From a virus, in the IMG/VR virus record IMGVR_UViG_3300050024_000038, positions 1 to 45,354 of that record: DNA of 45,354 bases. One strand, 5' to 3'. This document shows positions 19,080-26,875 of the stretch, one piece after another. A program made the position numbers and the translations under genes. Position 1 is the stretch's first letter; the number at the start of each line of letters is the position of its first letter. Below the pieces are notes generated by a model. It was not told the DNA's origin. It saw only the letters and a program-made list of their open reading frames with translations, and searched no databases.

Positions 19080-20266
19080 TGAGTTATACGCCACCTTCAG
19101 GAATTCTTGCAAATTTGGATAATGCAGCATTGCCATATACTACATTACCTGTAGGTACGGCAGTTAATATTGTATTTTCTTTAGATGGAACATATTATGT
19201 TTTATCCAAATCAGATGGAATGACTTTTACTTCCAATACTAATAATTTAAATGATTTAATTAATTTTGCATTACAATCATTGTCAGATGATTCTATATTT
19301 ACTGATGTTTTACCATTACCAATATTTAATTATTTTCCTGTTGATGGAATAAATTTTACTGATTTTTTAACCAATCAAGCTAATTTCCCAAATCAAGTAG
19401 GGGATGGAATAAGTTTTACTGATTTTTTAACTAATGTAGTTAGTTTTGTATTAACATCAATTCTTGATGGAATGACTTTTTCTGATTCAACTGATTGGCA
19501 GGAAGCAATCAGTAATTGCTATTCTTTAATTGAAGGAATGACCTTTGCTGATGCAATGTCACATTTGTGTTTAATTCCTCCATTTGTTTTAACAGAACTA
19601 ATGTGGTGTTATGCTAATGCAATTTGTCCAAAATATCATCCTCCATATGGAATGATTAATATTTGGGCAAATCCTGATATTTTGCGTTATACATATGTTC
19701 CTGATAGTGGAACGGATGTTGATATTTGGTGGGAAGATGATCCTCTAAGTAGTTTTATAAGGGCAGGAGATGGAATTTCTTTTAAAGATACAATATCTGC
19801 ATTTGTTAATCAACTTGGGCAATCTTTATTAAGCAGTTCAATTTTTTCAGACAATGTTGGATTTCCAACTCTTCGACAATTAATGCCTCTTTTTGATGGA
19901 ATGACATTTAACGAAGTATATTATTGGACAAATCAATGGGGGGAAATAATAGTATCATGGAGGGGAAGAACAAAAAATCCATTAATGGGATACGGAGGAA
20001 TGCCTTATGGTGACATAGGTTATGGTTCAGGGGTGGCAACAGATATTGCAGGATACAGATTGCAGATTTGGAATGGTAAAAAAATGATAAGGGAAGTTGA
20101 TTTTAGTATTCCTGATCCAACTGATCCTGATATTATGTATAGTTACCTTAAAGCTGCAAATCAATTAGATAATGGTGGAACATTTACCAGAATTTTGACT
20201 TTTTATATTTATGCTATAGACTCAAATGGAGTATTATCAGTACCGGAAAGTTTTACAACAAAATAA
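19079..20266 (+). CDS. Repeat-rich tail fibre/tip protein (DG-x-F-x-D repeats)
   Basis: A protein of 395 residues, coupled to the preceding gene by TAATG. It carries a degenerate repeat of the form DG(M/I)xFxD at about residues 46, 89, 109, 130, 153, 231 and 273, plus weaker units (SIFTDVLP, SIFSDNVG). The same motif occurs at the N-terminus of the 14958 protein. The C-terminal 110 residues (SWRGRTKNPLMGYGGMPYG, then YRLQIWNGKKMIREVDF) resemble the fibronectin-like end of the 9518 hub protein, so this gene may hold the third fragment of the second hub copy. Function inferred: part of the tail tip. Confidence 0.6.
   Translation: MSYTPPSGILANLDNAALPYTTLPVGTAVNIVFSLDGTYYVLSKSDGMTFTSNTNNLNDLINFALQSLSDDSIFTDVLPLPIFNYFPVDGINFTDFLTNQANFPNQVGDGISFTDFLTNVVSFVLTSILDGMTFSDSTDWQEAISNCYSLIEGMTFADAMSHLCLIPPFVLTELMWCYANAICPKYHPPYGMINIWANPDILRYTYVPDSGTDVDIWWEDDPLSSFIRAGDGISFKDTISAFVNQLGQSLLSSSIFSDNVGFPTLRQLMPLFDGMTFNEVYYWTNQWGEIIVSWRGRTKNPLMGYGGMPYGDIGYGSGVATDIAGYRLQIWNGKKMIREVDFSIPDPTDPDIMYSYLKAANQLDNGGTFTRILTFYIYAIDSNGVLSVPESFTTK
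19343..19434 (+). repeat. 60-bp-period tandem unit of the DG-x-F-x-D repeat
   Basis: Near-identical segments of about 32 bases begin at 19343 and 19403, exactly 60 bp (20 codons) apart. They encode DGINFTDFLTN and DGISFTDFLTN. They are the best-preserved pair in the repeat family of this gene. Confidence 0.75.
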
Positions 20267-20275
20267 GGAGAAATT

Positions 20276-20914
20276 ATGTCAAGTTTCACCACAACTTACC
20301 AATTTGAAAAACCGGATTATAAAACACTCCGGTATGACATTCCCTTGAATGCTAATTTGGATTTAATAGACATAGGATTAAAATGTTTTCCTGCTGCAAC
20401 TGCCCCCGGTACTGCTGGAAATCAACCAGCAATTGTGGTAACTGAAGGGGTTCTTTGGAGGGATTCTACAAATAATATATTAAAACAGTATAGTGGTACT
20501 GTTTGGGAAAAGATGCATTCAGATTCAATAGTTTGTCCAATGAATGCAAAAACTACTCCTACTGCTCCTTCATCGGGAATTCTTAATTATTATGCTTTGT
20601 CTGTTGGTGGTATTGCTTGCCCAACTTGGCAATTATCAAATGGAAAAATTATTACTTTGCAGCAATTGGCTCATATTGCAGCAATTAATAATTTAAGTTT
20701 ACCAACATTGATAGAATCCTATGGAACTGCTGATGGAACATTTGAAAATGTTACAGATACAACAGCATCCGATCAATCAACTGCTATTAATGATAATTTT
20801 CAAGAATCTGCAACGGCAATTAATAATGTAACTACCGTTGTGACTGATTTACAATCTAAGGTAACTACACTTATATCTAATTTACAAACTCTTGGTATTC
20901 TTGCTTCGAGTTAA
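20276..20914 (+). CDS. Tail fibre protein, short
   Basis: A protein of 212 residues behind AAGGAGAAATT. The N-terminus (TTTYQFEKPDYKTLRYDIPL, then NANLDLIDIG) matches the attachment pattern at the start of many phage tail fibres, in which a conserved PxN..L..ID stretch joins the fibre to the tail. The C-terminal 60 residues are a Thr/Asn/Gln-rich helix (STAINDNFQESATAINNVTT) likely to form a trimeric coiled coil. It is short for a fibre and has no recognisable receptor domain; it may act as an adaptor for the next protein. Confidence 0.65.
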   Translation: MSSFTTTYQFEKPDYKTLRYDIPLNANLDLIDIGLKCFPAATAPGTAGNQPAIVVTEGVLWRDSTNNILKQYSGTVWEKMHSDSIVCPMNAKTTPTAPSSGILNYYALSVGGIACPTWQLSNGKIITLQQLAHIAAINNLSLPTLIESYGTADGTFENVTDTTASDQSTAINDNFQESATAINNVTTVVTDLQSKVTTLISNLQTLGILASS

Positions 20915-20926
20915 AGGAGATTAAAA

Positions 20927-21484
20927 ATGAACGTATTTGATGCAGATGGAAACATTATGTCCATTAATGATTTACGAAGATTAGTTGCACATTCTATGGG
21001 ACTTACCGGCTTATTTACATTTGTGTGTAGGGATAAATTTGGTAATTTTAAATGGAAAGAACAATTCAAGAACATCGTTACAAATGAAGGATTGAACGAT
21101 GTATTAAGTGCTTATTTTGCTGCTGGATCACAAAGCACTCTTTGGTATCTTGGTATTTTTTCTACAAATTCAACCCCTCTTGCTACATGGAATGCTGCTG
21201 GTATTGGTAGTCAATTTACAGAATTTACAAGTTATACTTCTGCAACAAGACCAGCATGGACACAAGCCGGTGCATCAGCACAACAAATAACTAATGCTGC
21301 AAGTCCTGCTTCTTTTACAATGAATGGTGCTGGAACTCTTTATGGTGCATTCTTAATTAATAATAATGTAAAAGGTGGCGTTACTGGAAAGTTGTACTGT
21401 TCTGCTTTATTTGGAAATTCAAGAGCCGTATTGGGTGGTGATATTATTACTGTGACGTATCAGATAACCGTGGCATCAAATTAA
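20927..21484 (+). CDS. Virion/fibre-associated protein of a common phage family
   Basis: A protein of 185 residues behind AAAGGAGATTAAAA. The central pattern (KNIVTNEGLNDVLSAYF, LWYLGIFSTNSTPLATW, TSYTSATRPAWTQ, ASPASFTMNGAGTLYGAFL) is one I have seen in structural proteins encoded next to tail fibres in many phages, usually without a function. The beta-rich C-terminal part would suit a fibre tip or capping domain. It follows the short fibre gene by 12 bases and precedes the last gene of the + operon. Confidence 0.6.
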   Translation: MNVFDADGNIMSINDLRRLVAHSMGLTGLFTFVCRDKFGNFKWKEQFKNIVTNEGLNDVLSAYFAAGSQSTLWYLGIFSTNSTPLATWNAAGIGSQFTEFTSYTSATRPAWTQAGASAQQITNAASPASFTMNGAGTLYGAFLINNNVKGGVTGKLYCSALFGNSRAVLGGDIITVTYQITVASN

Positions 21485-21512
21485 GTTTTAGAGAAGTTGC
21501 GGGATTAATTAA

Positions 21513-22226
21513 ATGACTGATGAGTTTAAGAAAATACTTAAAGCCGGTGGAGATAAGGTATGCCCTTTACATGATCAAACTTTTCAATTGGTTGATGCAC
21601 AAATTAATCAAAAATTAACTGAAAAGGAGTTAAAAACGGTTGAAAGAATCAATGCATGTATTTTAGAAGCAGGGGAGAATTTGCAAAAATGTATTTCTTC
21701 AGCTAAATGTGATTTTAACATGGAAATTGAAAATGTAAGAAAAGAAGCAGAAAATTACATTGACAAGAATACAAAACCTGTTTGGGATAAGATTTACCAT
21801 TTTGAGGACAAACTTGATGAAGTGGAGAAGACGGTTGAGGGATATTCTGATAAGAATAGAAAAGCTAATGCAGAAAGGATTGACAAACTTGAAATAGATT
21901 GGGGAAGTGTAAAAAAGGACGTAGACGCTATGAAATTAAAAATGGCAAAATGGGCGGGAGCTTTTGTTGTTCTCATTTTCTTAGGTCAGATAATTGGTGG
22001 AGTAATCATTTCAGTTGTATTAAAAAGCACCATTGAACAGTTGCATACTCAATCTGTGGGGGCTGATATGACTCATGTTGTTCCATCATACAAGCGTCAA
22101 TCATTTACTATTCCTCCTTTGCATAATAATTTTAAATTTGAGGCAAAGCAGGACAAAGAAGTTGATTGCTGGACAGAATCAGGATTTGATGATAATATTG
22201 CACTGGCGGGGGTTTTGTGCAACTAA
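21513..22226 (+). CDS. Coiled-coil protein with one membrane helix; possible lysis or membrane-anchoring role
   Basis: A protein of 237 residues with a weak ribosome site (GCGGGATTAATTAA). Residues 30-140 form a long charged coiled coil. Residues 148-170 (AGAFVVLIFLGQIIGGVII) are a clear membrane helix, followed by a 65-residue tail. The shape recalls XhlA-type haemolysin/holin-associated proteins, which have a coiled coil and a single helix near the C-terminus, but the C-terminal tail is longer. As the last gene of the late operon, a place often used for lysis genes, a lysis role is plausible but not shown. Confidence 0.5.
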   Translation: MTDEFKKILKAGGDKVCPLHDQTFQLVDAQINQKLTEKELKTVERINACILEAGENLQKCISSAKCDFNMEIENVRKEAENYIDKNTKPVWDKIYHFEDKLDEVEKTVEGYSDKNRKANAERIDKLEIDWGSVKKDVDAMKLKMAKWAGAFVVLIFLGQIIGGVIISVVLKSTIEQLHTQSVGADMTHVVPSYKRQSFTIPPLHNNFKFEAKQDKEVDCWTESGFDDNIALAGVLCN

Positions 22227-22238
22227 AGGCGAAAGATT

Positions 22239-22258
22239 GGGGGGGTAATTATCCCCCC
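22239..22258. terminator. GC hairpin shared by the two converging operons
   Basis: A run of G (22239-22245) pairs with six C (22253-22258) across TAATTAT. Reading rightward it is followed by ATTTCTATTT, a fair T-rich tail, so it can end the + operon. It also overlaps the last codons of the - strand gene that ends at 22249, so it may serve both directions. Confidence 0.75.
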
Positions 22259-22470
22259 ATTTCTATTTGATGTTCCAATGAAATTGTCTTGAGTCTTTCT
22301 TTTTTTAATTCCTCTTGAGTATTTCTAAGACTAATAAATAATTTATGTGTAAAAGCAATCATTTCTTGTTTGTGAGCTTCTTCTTCAGCTTGTTTAATTA
22401 TGCTGGTAATATTTTTATCGTCAAGGTAAGTTAATTCCGATAGCCATAGTAGTTCTTTTTGTGTCCACAT
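22249..22470 (-). CDS. Small helical protein, unknown
   Basis: A protein of 73 residues, with the ATG at 22470 behind GGAGATAAATA. It is charged and helical, with a likely coiled coil at the end (KKERLKTISLEHQIE). I do not recognise it. It is the last gene of the - operon; its stop lies inside the terminator hairpin. It overlaps the upstream zinc-ribbon gene by 50 bases in another frame. Confidence 0.55.
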   Translation of the reverse strand: MWTQKELLWLSELTYLDDKNITSIIKQAEEEAHKQEMIAFTHKLFISLRNTQEELKKERLKTISLEHQIEMGG

Positions 22471-22633
22471 TATTTATCTCCAAATTTCTGGAAAATCTTT
22501 TACTACAATTAGTACATTCATACCAATAAGAAATAAAAGAAATTCCTAAAAAAGTATTTTTGAACTTCTTCCAAAATTCAGAATTTCTCTTTTTACATCG
22601 TGGGCAACAAGGATTTAATTCTAATTTAGACAT
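22421..22633 (-). CDS. Small zinc-ribbon protein
   Basis: A protein of 70 residues with two CxxC pairs: CPRC near residue 10 and CTNC near residue 40, the spacing of a zinc ribbon. The last 18 residues overlap the next gene, which may explain the unstructured tail. It overlaps the endolysin gene stop by 8 bases. Small zinc ribbons of this sort in phages may bind nucleic acid or host proteins; nothing more specific can be said. Confidence 0.6.
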   Translation of the reverse strand: MSKLELNPCCPRCKKRNSEFWKKFKNTFLGISFISYWYECTNCSKRFSRNLEINNVDTKRTTMAIGINLP

Positions 22634-23234
22634 TTCCTTTTAAACCTTTTTCAAGTTGATCTAACATTGCTCTTATTGTAGTAATATCTTTTTCCCAATC
22701 ATATTTTACTGCTACAGGAGTAGGAGTAGGTGTTATCACTATTGGATTTGCTAAAAAATGTTCATAATGTGCCATTCCATCATGAACATATGTTAATGGA
22801 ATAAACTTGTCTCTAAAACTTCCTGAGTTATATGCATCAAATATATCTTCCAATTTGGTGGGCATGTATTTTAAGATTCTATTATTTATATAATCTAGTA
22901 CCCATTCCATTGTTTTTGAATCATCATTTAAACTAACAGGATCACCATTATACCCCAATTCTCTGGCGGTTTCATACATTATCTGAAAAGAGGAATAAGA
23001 ACAAGAAGCTGGTTTTCCATATTTGGCAATTGCTGCTTGAAGTTCTTTTGAATGATTATACATTCTTCCGCCAACATAAAAAGCTGGTTCAAACCGTGGA
23101 GTTTTGTTTATTCCATAACTTGATTCATTTTGTGCAATAGCTCTTAATAGGGTAACGGAATCAAATTTGAAAGTAAGATAATTGGTTTTTAACTTTGGAG
23201 CATTTTCTATAATGAGTGTATCAATTTCTGACAT
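22626..23234 (-). CDS. Endolysin, lytic transglycosylase (SLT-like) fold
   Basis: A protein of 202 residues with a strong ribosome site (GGAGGAAATAAA). Residues 27-145 show the transglycosylase/goose-lysozyme pattern: LLRAIAQNESSYG with the likely catalytic Glu37, then SYSSFQIM (80-86), and AYNSGS near 134-139. These enzymes cut the MurNAc-GlcNAc bond of peptidoglycan. A Pro/Thr linker (ITPTPTPVAV) and a short helical tail follow. It has no signal peptide, so a holin would be needed. It lies at the end of the - operon, away from the tail genes, and could instead help DNA entry, but the small soluble form suits an endolysin. Confidence 0.8.
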   Translation of the reverse strand: MSEIDTLIIENAPKLKTNYLTFKFDSVTLLRAIAQNESSYGINKTPRFEPAFYVGGRMYNHSKELQAAIAKYGKPASCSYSSFQIMYETARELGYNGDPVSLNDDSKTMEWVLDYINNRILKYMPTKLEDIFDAYNSGSFRDKFIPLTYVHDGMAHYEHFLANPIVITPTPTPVAVKYDWEKDITTIRAMLDQLEKGLKGNV

Positions 23235-23662
23235 TTTATTTCCTCCATTTCGTCAGGTTCATCTTCTTTGAAATAATGTGAACAATCAATACAAGAGAAA
23301 TTCATCCAATTAAAAACTGTAGCATGGTCTAAACAGTTTTCATAAAAGATACAATTTATCTTCCGGTATTTTTCTACTTCTGCAATTGTAACTATTTCAA
23401 TATTTAACTTCTTAGGTTTTGGATACAACAATGGTTCAATTTTGTCAAGTTTTGCCTTCCTTGTTTTCTCTTTTTCTTTATCCTGACATTTATTACACAT
23501 CTTTATTTTAAGTTTTCGAAAATTAACTCCTGTAGCTATTTTAACTCTGCCACATTTACATTTACCTTTCCATAAAGAAGCACCAAACTTATCTCTGCCC
23601 ATAAATTTGATGATTTTATAGAAACCAAATCTTTGATTGAGTAAATCTTTAATATTAGCCAT
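23207..23662 (-). CDS. Two-cluster cysteine protein, probable zinc binder
   Basis: A protein of 151 residues. The first half has CKCG and MCNKC pairs within a WKGKCKCGRVKIATGVNFRK context, a pattern found in phage zinc domains that accompany HNH or AP2-type DNA-binding proteins. The second half has another cysteine group (CIFYENC, then CIDC). Its ATG lies 1 base after the primase stop and its 3' end overlaps the endolysin start by 28 bases. I see no catalytic motif; nucleic-acid binding is a guess from the zinc domain. Confidence 0.55.
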   Translation of the reverse strand: MANIKDLLNQRFGFYKIIKFMGRDKFGASLWKGKCKCGRVKIATGVNFRKLKIKMCNKCQDKEKEKTRKAKLDKIEPLLYPKPKKLNIEIVTIAEVEKYRKINCIFYENCLDHATVFNWMNFSCIDCSHYFKEDEPDEMEEIKCQKLIHSL

Positions 23663-23663
23663 T

Positions 23664-24641
23664 TTATAATCCGTGATTACTGAATAATTTTAATAGTTCA
23701 TGACCAGTCATTTTATTTGGGTCTTTATCTCTTGTGGGAATTAAAAATTTAGTAGGGCAAATGATTCTTTGGTTGTATTTATGATAATGAAACCAAGCAT
23801 CTCTATCAAAAAAGAATACCACCAATGAAGGATAGAGATTATTAAGTAAAGTAATTTGTTCATCGGTTAATAATTTAGAAAATGGAGTTGTGCAATAATA
23901 CCTTTTTGGATAATATTTGTAAACAAAATTCCTAACATTGGTGTAATCAAAAAATCCCTCAACAACAATGATATTAGAATTTTTTGGAATGTCCTCAAGA
24001 TCAAACAACAATTGTTTTATATCACCTTCATTGTGATATTGTTTCTTTGTTAGATCACGCTGTTGATATGCTCTTAATCTTCCATTATGATAAATAGGAA
24101 GAATCAATTTATTTGCTGCATATCCTTCTGTACCTAATTTTAGCCGATACATTTTGGCATCAACATGATTTAATTTCTTTTCTTCAAACAAATTAGCCAA
24201 AGCTTCATTTTCTTGTATGATACGTTTAACTACTCTAACATTTTTAGGTAGTTTAATTCTTCTTATATCTTCATGTACTTCATAAGATGATTTTTCACTT
24301 CTTTTAAATATATTTTTAACTTTCTGAACAACATCTATTTCAGAATCGTCAGAACTTCTATCACCTATTATAATTTCTCTAGCCATATGTAATGGTATTT
24401 CACACATGATTTTCATAAACCATGTTAAACTGCCAGTAGCAGAGCATACCCAACAATTGAAAGTTTTATTTTCTTTGCTTATTCCAAAGTGATAACTGGT
24501 ATCCCCACAGGAAGGACAAGGTTGAACACCGATCCAATCAGACCCTACGTTCTTACTGTCTAATGTATAATCAATTCCTTGATTTTCAAGAAAACTGATT
24601 ATATCAAATTCAAGTATTGCATCCTCCAAATTTATATTCAT
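23664..24641 (-). CDS. DnaG-like DNA primase (CHC2 zinc finger plus Toprim)
   Basis: A protein of 325 residues behind AAGGGGTTAAA. The N-terminal zinc finger reads Cys42-x2-Cys45, His51, Cys63-x2-Cys66, as in CHC2/TOPRIM primases. The Toprim domain follows: VVEGFFDY near 227-234 holds the catalytic Glu and FFFDRDAW near 276-283 the Asp-x-Asp-like acidic pair. It would make RNA primers for the DnaB-like helicase encoded two genes upstream. It is shorter than cellular DnaG (about 580) because no C-terminal helicase-binding domain is present, as in many phage primases. Confidence 0.88.
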   Translation of the reverse strand: MNINLEDAILEFDIISFLENQGIDYTLDSKNVGSDWIGVQPCPSCGDTSYHFGISKENKTFNCWVCSATGSLTWFMKIMCEIPLHMAREIIIGDRSSDDSEIDVVQKVKNIFKRSEKSSYEVHEDIRRIKLPKNVRVVKRIIQENEALANLFEEKKLNHVDAKMYRLKLGTEGYAANKLILPIYHNGRLRAYQQRDLTKKQYHNEGDIKQLLFDLEDIPKNSNIIVVEGFFDYTNVRNFVYKYYPKRYYCTTPFSKLLTDEQITLLNNLYPSLVVFFFDRDAWFHYHKYNQRIICPTKFLIPTRDKDPNKMTGHELLKLFSNHGL

Positions 24642-24642
24642 T

Positions 24643-26862
24643 TTAACCCCTTATCATTTCTTTCAACCAACCCATTCGTTTATAATACTTTTTCCTCTTA
24701 TCACTGTATTTCCAAAAGTACCTGTCTTCTTCCCCAAAGTCATCATAAATATCTAAAACCAATAATATTTCTTTATATTTTGTTTTCCTTCTTCCTCTAC
24801 CTATCTTTTGTATTAAATTAGATAAATTCTTCCTTCCTGAAGCAACTATAACGGCTTCAATATTTGGAATATCTGTTCCAACTCCAAATACAGGAGTGGA
24901 AATTAACACTGGAATTTGATATTTATTCATTCTTTTTATTATCTTTTCTAATATATCTCCACCTAATCCTGCATGGGCAATTACTGGTTGAGGCAATTTC
25001 TTATTTGCTTTCATTTTAGCAGCAATCGCCATTGCTTGTCTTGTTTCGTCTACCAGAATTAATACATTATCCTTTTTCTTTGTAATTAAAGCATATTCAA
25101 TCATATCAGTAATTAATTTATTTCTTGTAGGGTGTAATAAAAAATCTTGAACATAAATATCTTGATAATATTTATTATTTGTATGATTAACATTTTCAAA
25201 CATGTATGCTTCAACATCGGTGATTCTTTCTTCTGCTTCACTTTCACTTACTTGAGTTACAATTGGACCCAATTGAGATGTTATTCTAAACCAATCTGCT
25301 TTTTGTGCTCTTGGTATAGGAGTTGCGCTTAATCCAATTCTAACCCAAACATCCGGCAAGGATTTTAAAATATTGGCAATTGCTTCTTTAGCTAAGTGGC
25401 ATTCATCTACAATCACCAAGCCACCTTTAAAATATTCATTAAAATCAAATCCCTGTTTCATTAAATTTTGAACTGAATTCCATACAGCAACAATTATTGG
25501 TTTTGCCGATTGTTCTTTACCACAAATTAATCCCACATCGAAACCATAATTCTGTAATTCACTGGTTGTTTTTCTGGCTATATTTTCTCTTGGAGTTGTA
25601 ATTAAAGTTTTTGGATTTCCAAATTTTTTAATTAACCCAAGAGTGATAAAAGTTTTTCCCGAATTGTGAACTATTATTTGATTGGCTGAAAAATTATGAT
25701 ATGGTTCTTTGCAAATAATATCATATGTGGGTTTTTTTCCAACATATTCTATTGATACAGGAAAGGAAAATTGTGGAATTGTTCCTTTGAAATTTAAATC
25801 AGCATTAAATGCATGAGATTGAAGATGTTTTTCTTTTTTCTTATGTATAAGATTTTTAGGATCATTATCAAAATGATCTCCATTTTTATGATGAATATGA
25901 TATTCAGAAGGATTAATGAATTTTAAAGATTTACTTGCTATTTCATCTTTACGAAGAATCCAAATATATTCTGCTAAACTAATATGATTTAATTCTGCTT
26001 CATAAATTGCTCTATGAAGTTCAATTCGTTTAGTCCATCCTCTTGCCATTTTATTTGTTTCTACTTTTTGAGCATATGGATGGAACCATAAATTTGTAAT
26101 CATTTTATCCCACTGTTTTTTCTTTTTTGTATATGATTTGGAGGGATAAATGGGATCAATCATTACTGCATAATCTTTTGAAAATAAATGCAATAGAGGA
26201 ACAAATCCTTTATTGGTCATTATTGGATGATTTTTTGTTCCAATAATGTAATATCCATTTTCAAGAATTAATTTCCAAACGGGTTTAATACCACTAAAAA
26301 CTACATCTTCAATTTCATGTAAAATTATTTGAGAATCATTAAAGGATCGAACAAATGTTGGAATATTAGTATCCCACGATCTTCCATGTTTTTGAATCCC
26401 ATGAAATCTTTTATGCAAATTATACAAAGATATTGAAAATCCCTTTTTGGCTCTGTTAACAGGAATATTAGTATCTCCAATTAAACATCCTGTAGGAGCT
26501 TTAATTACCCCACTATAATTATTGTTAAAAAAATTTAATACTTTTTCCTGATAATCTTCAAACACAATTCCTTTTATTTTAACATCTTTAATCCTGTTAG
26601 GAATATTAGGAACCATTGGACAATCCAAATCATAATTTACACCATCCTGTTCCATTTTAGATATGACGTAGGGAAGCAATCCTAATCCAAATTTGCCACC
26701 TTGTCGGGAAAAGTAGGATTTGGTAGCAGTTACCAATTTTCCTTCGTAGGCTTCCAATTTGGTCTTATATGTGTGAGATAACATTTTATATATATAATCC
26801 CAATGATCTTCATTTCTCAATACTCTACATTGTGATGCATTTAATACTTGAATTTTAATCAT
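24643..26862 (-). CDS. UvsW-like SF2 helicase interrupted by an intein
   Basis: The ORF of 739 residues encodes a superfamily 2 helicase in two pieces (1-125 and 401-739) around an intein. Spliced, it is 464 residues. The Walker A loop is APTG joined to SGKT across the intein; then come DECH (486-489), SATP (512-515) and the motif VI IGRGRR near 693. The layout is close to T4 UvsW/RadD-type ATP-dependent helicases, which move branched DNA and support recombination-driven replication. The gene starts behind GAGGATAATCAGATC and lies between the DnaB-like helicase and primase genes. Without splicing the ATP-binding loop would be broken, so splicing should be needed for activity. Confidence 0.88.
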   Translation of the reverse strand: MIKIQVLNASQCRVLRNEDHWDYIYKMLSHTYKTKLEAYEGKLVTATKSYFSRQGGKFGLGLLPYVISKMEQDGVNYDLDCPMVPNIPNRIKDVKIKGIVFEDYQEKVLNFFNNNYSGVIKAPTGCLIGDTNIPVNRAKKGFSISLYNLHKRFHGIQKHGRSWDTNIPTFVRSFNDSQIILHEIEDVVFSGIKPVWKLILENGYYIIGTKNHPIMTNKGFVPLLHLFSKDYAVMIDPIYPSKSYTKKKKQWDKMITNLWFHPYAQKVETNKMARGWTKRIELHRAIYEAELNHISLAEYIWILRKDEIASKSLKFINPSEYHIHHKNGDHFDNDPKNLIHKKKEKHLQSHAFNADLNFKGTIPQFSFPVSIEYVGKKPTYDIICKEPYHNFSANQIIVHNSGKTFITLGLIKKFGNPKTLITTPRENIARKTTSELQNYGFDVGLICGKEQSAKPIIVAVWNSVQNLMKQGFDFNEYFKGGLVIVDECHLAKEAIANILKSLPDVWVRIGLSATPIPRAQKADWFRITSQLGPIVTQVSESEAEERITDVEAYMFENVNHTNNKYYQDIYVQDFLLHPTRNKLITDMIEYALITKKKDNVLILVDETRQAMAIAAKMKANKKLPQPVIAHAGLGGDILEKIIKRMNKYQIPVLISTPVFGVGTDIPNIEAVIVASGRKNLSNLIQKIGRGRRKTKYKEILLVLDIYDDFGEEDRYFWKYSDKRKKYYKRMGWLKEMIRG
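25663..26487 (-). mobile_element. Intein with HNH homing endonuclease domain
   Basis: Residues 126-400 of the helicase ORF (275 residues). It starts with Cys126 (CLIGDTNIPV, block A) and ends His399-Asn400 followed by Ser401 as the +1 residue (block G, QIIVHN-S). Block B is GTKNHPI with Thr209 and His212; block F is PTYDIICKEPYHNFSA. Between the splicing halves an HNH-type nuclease is visible: LHRAIYEAEL near 282 and YHIHHKNGDHFDNDPKNL from 321. It sits in the Walker A loop, the most conserved point of the host gene and a favoured intein site. Removing it leaves an intact GxxxxGKT loop, which supports the boundaries. Confidence 0.93.
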
Positions 26863-26875
26863 GATCTGATTATCC

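Noticed and set aside
19079-20266. Repeats as a CRISPR array
   Set aside because: The units are in-frame, degenerate and protein-coding, without uniform spacers.
24579-24821. Hydrophobic + strand ORF opposite the helicase and primase genes
   Set aside because: It is antisense to two well-supported genes and its hydrophobicity comes from AT-rich codons read backwards.
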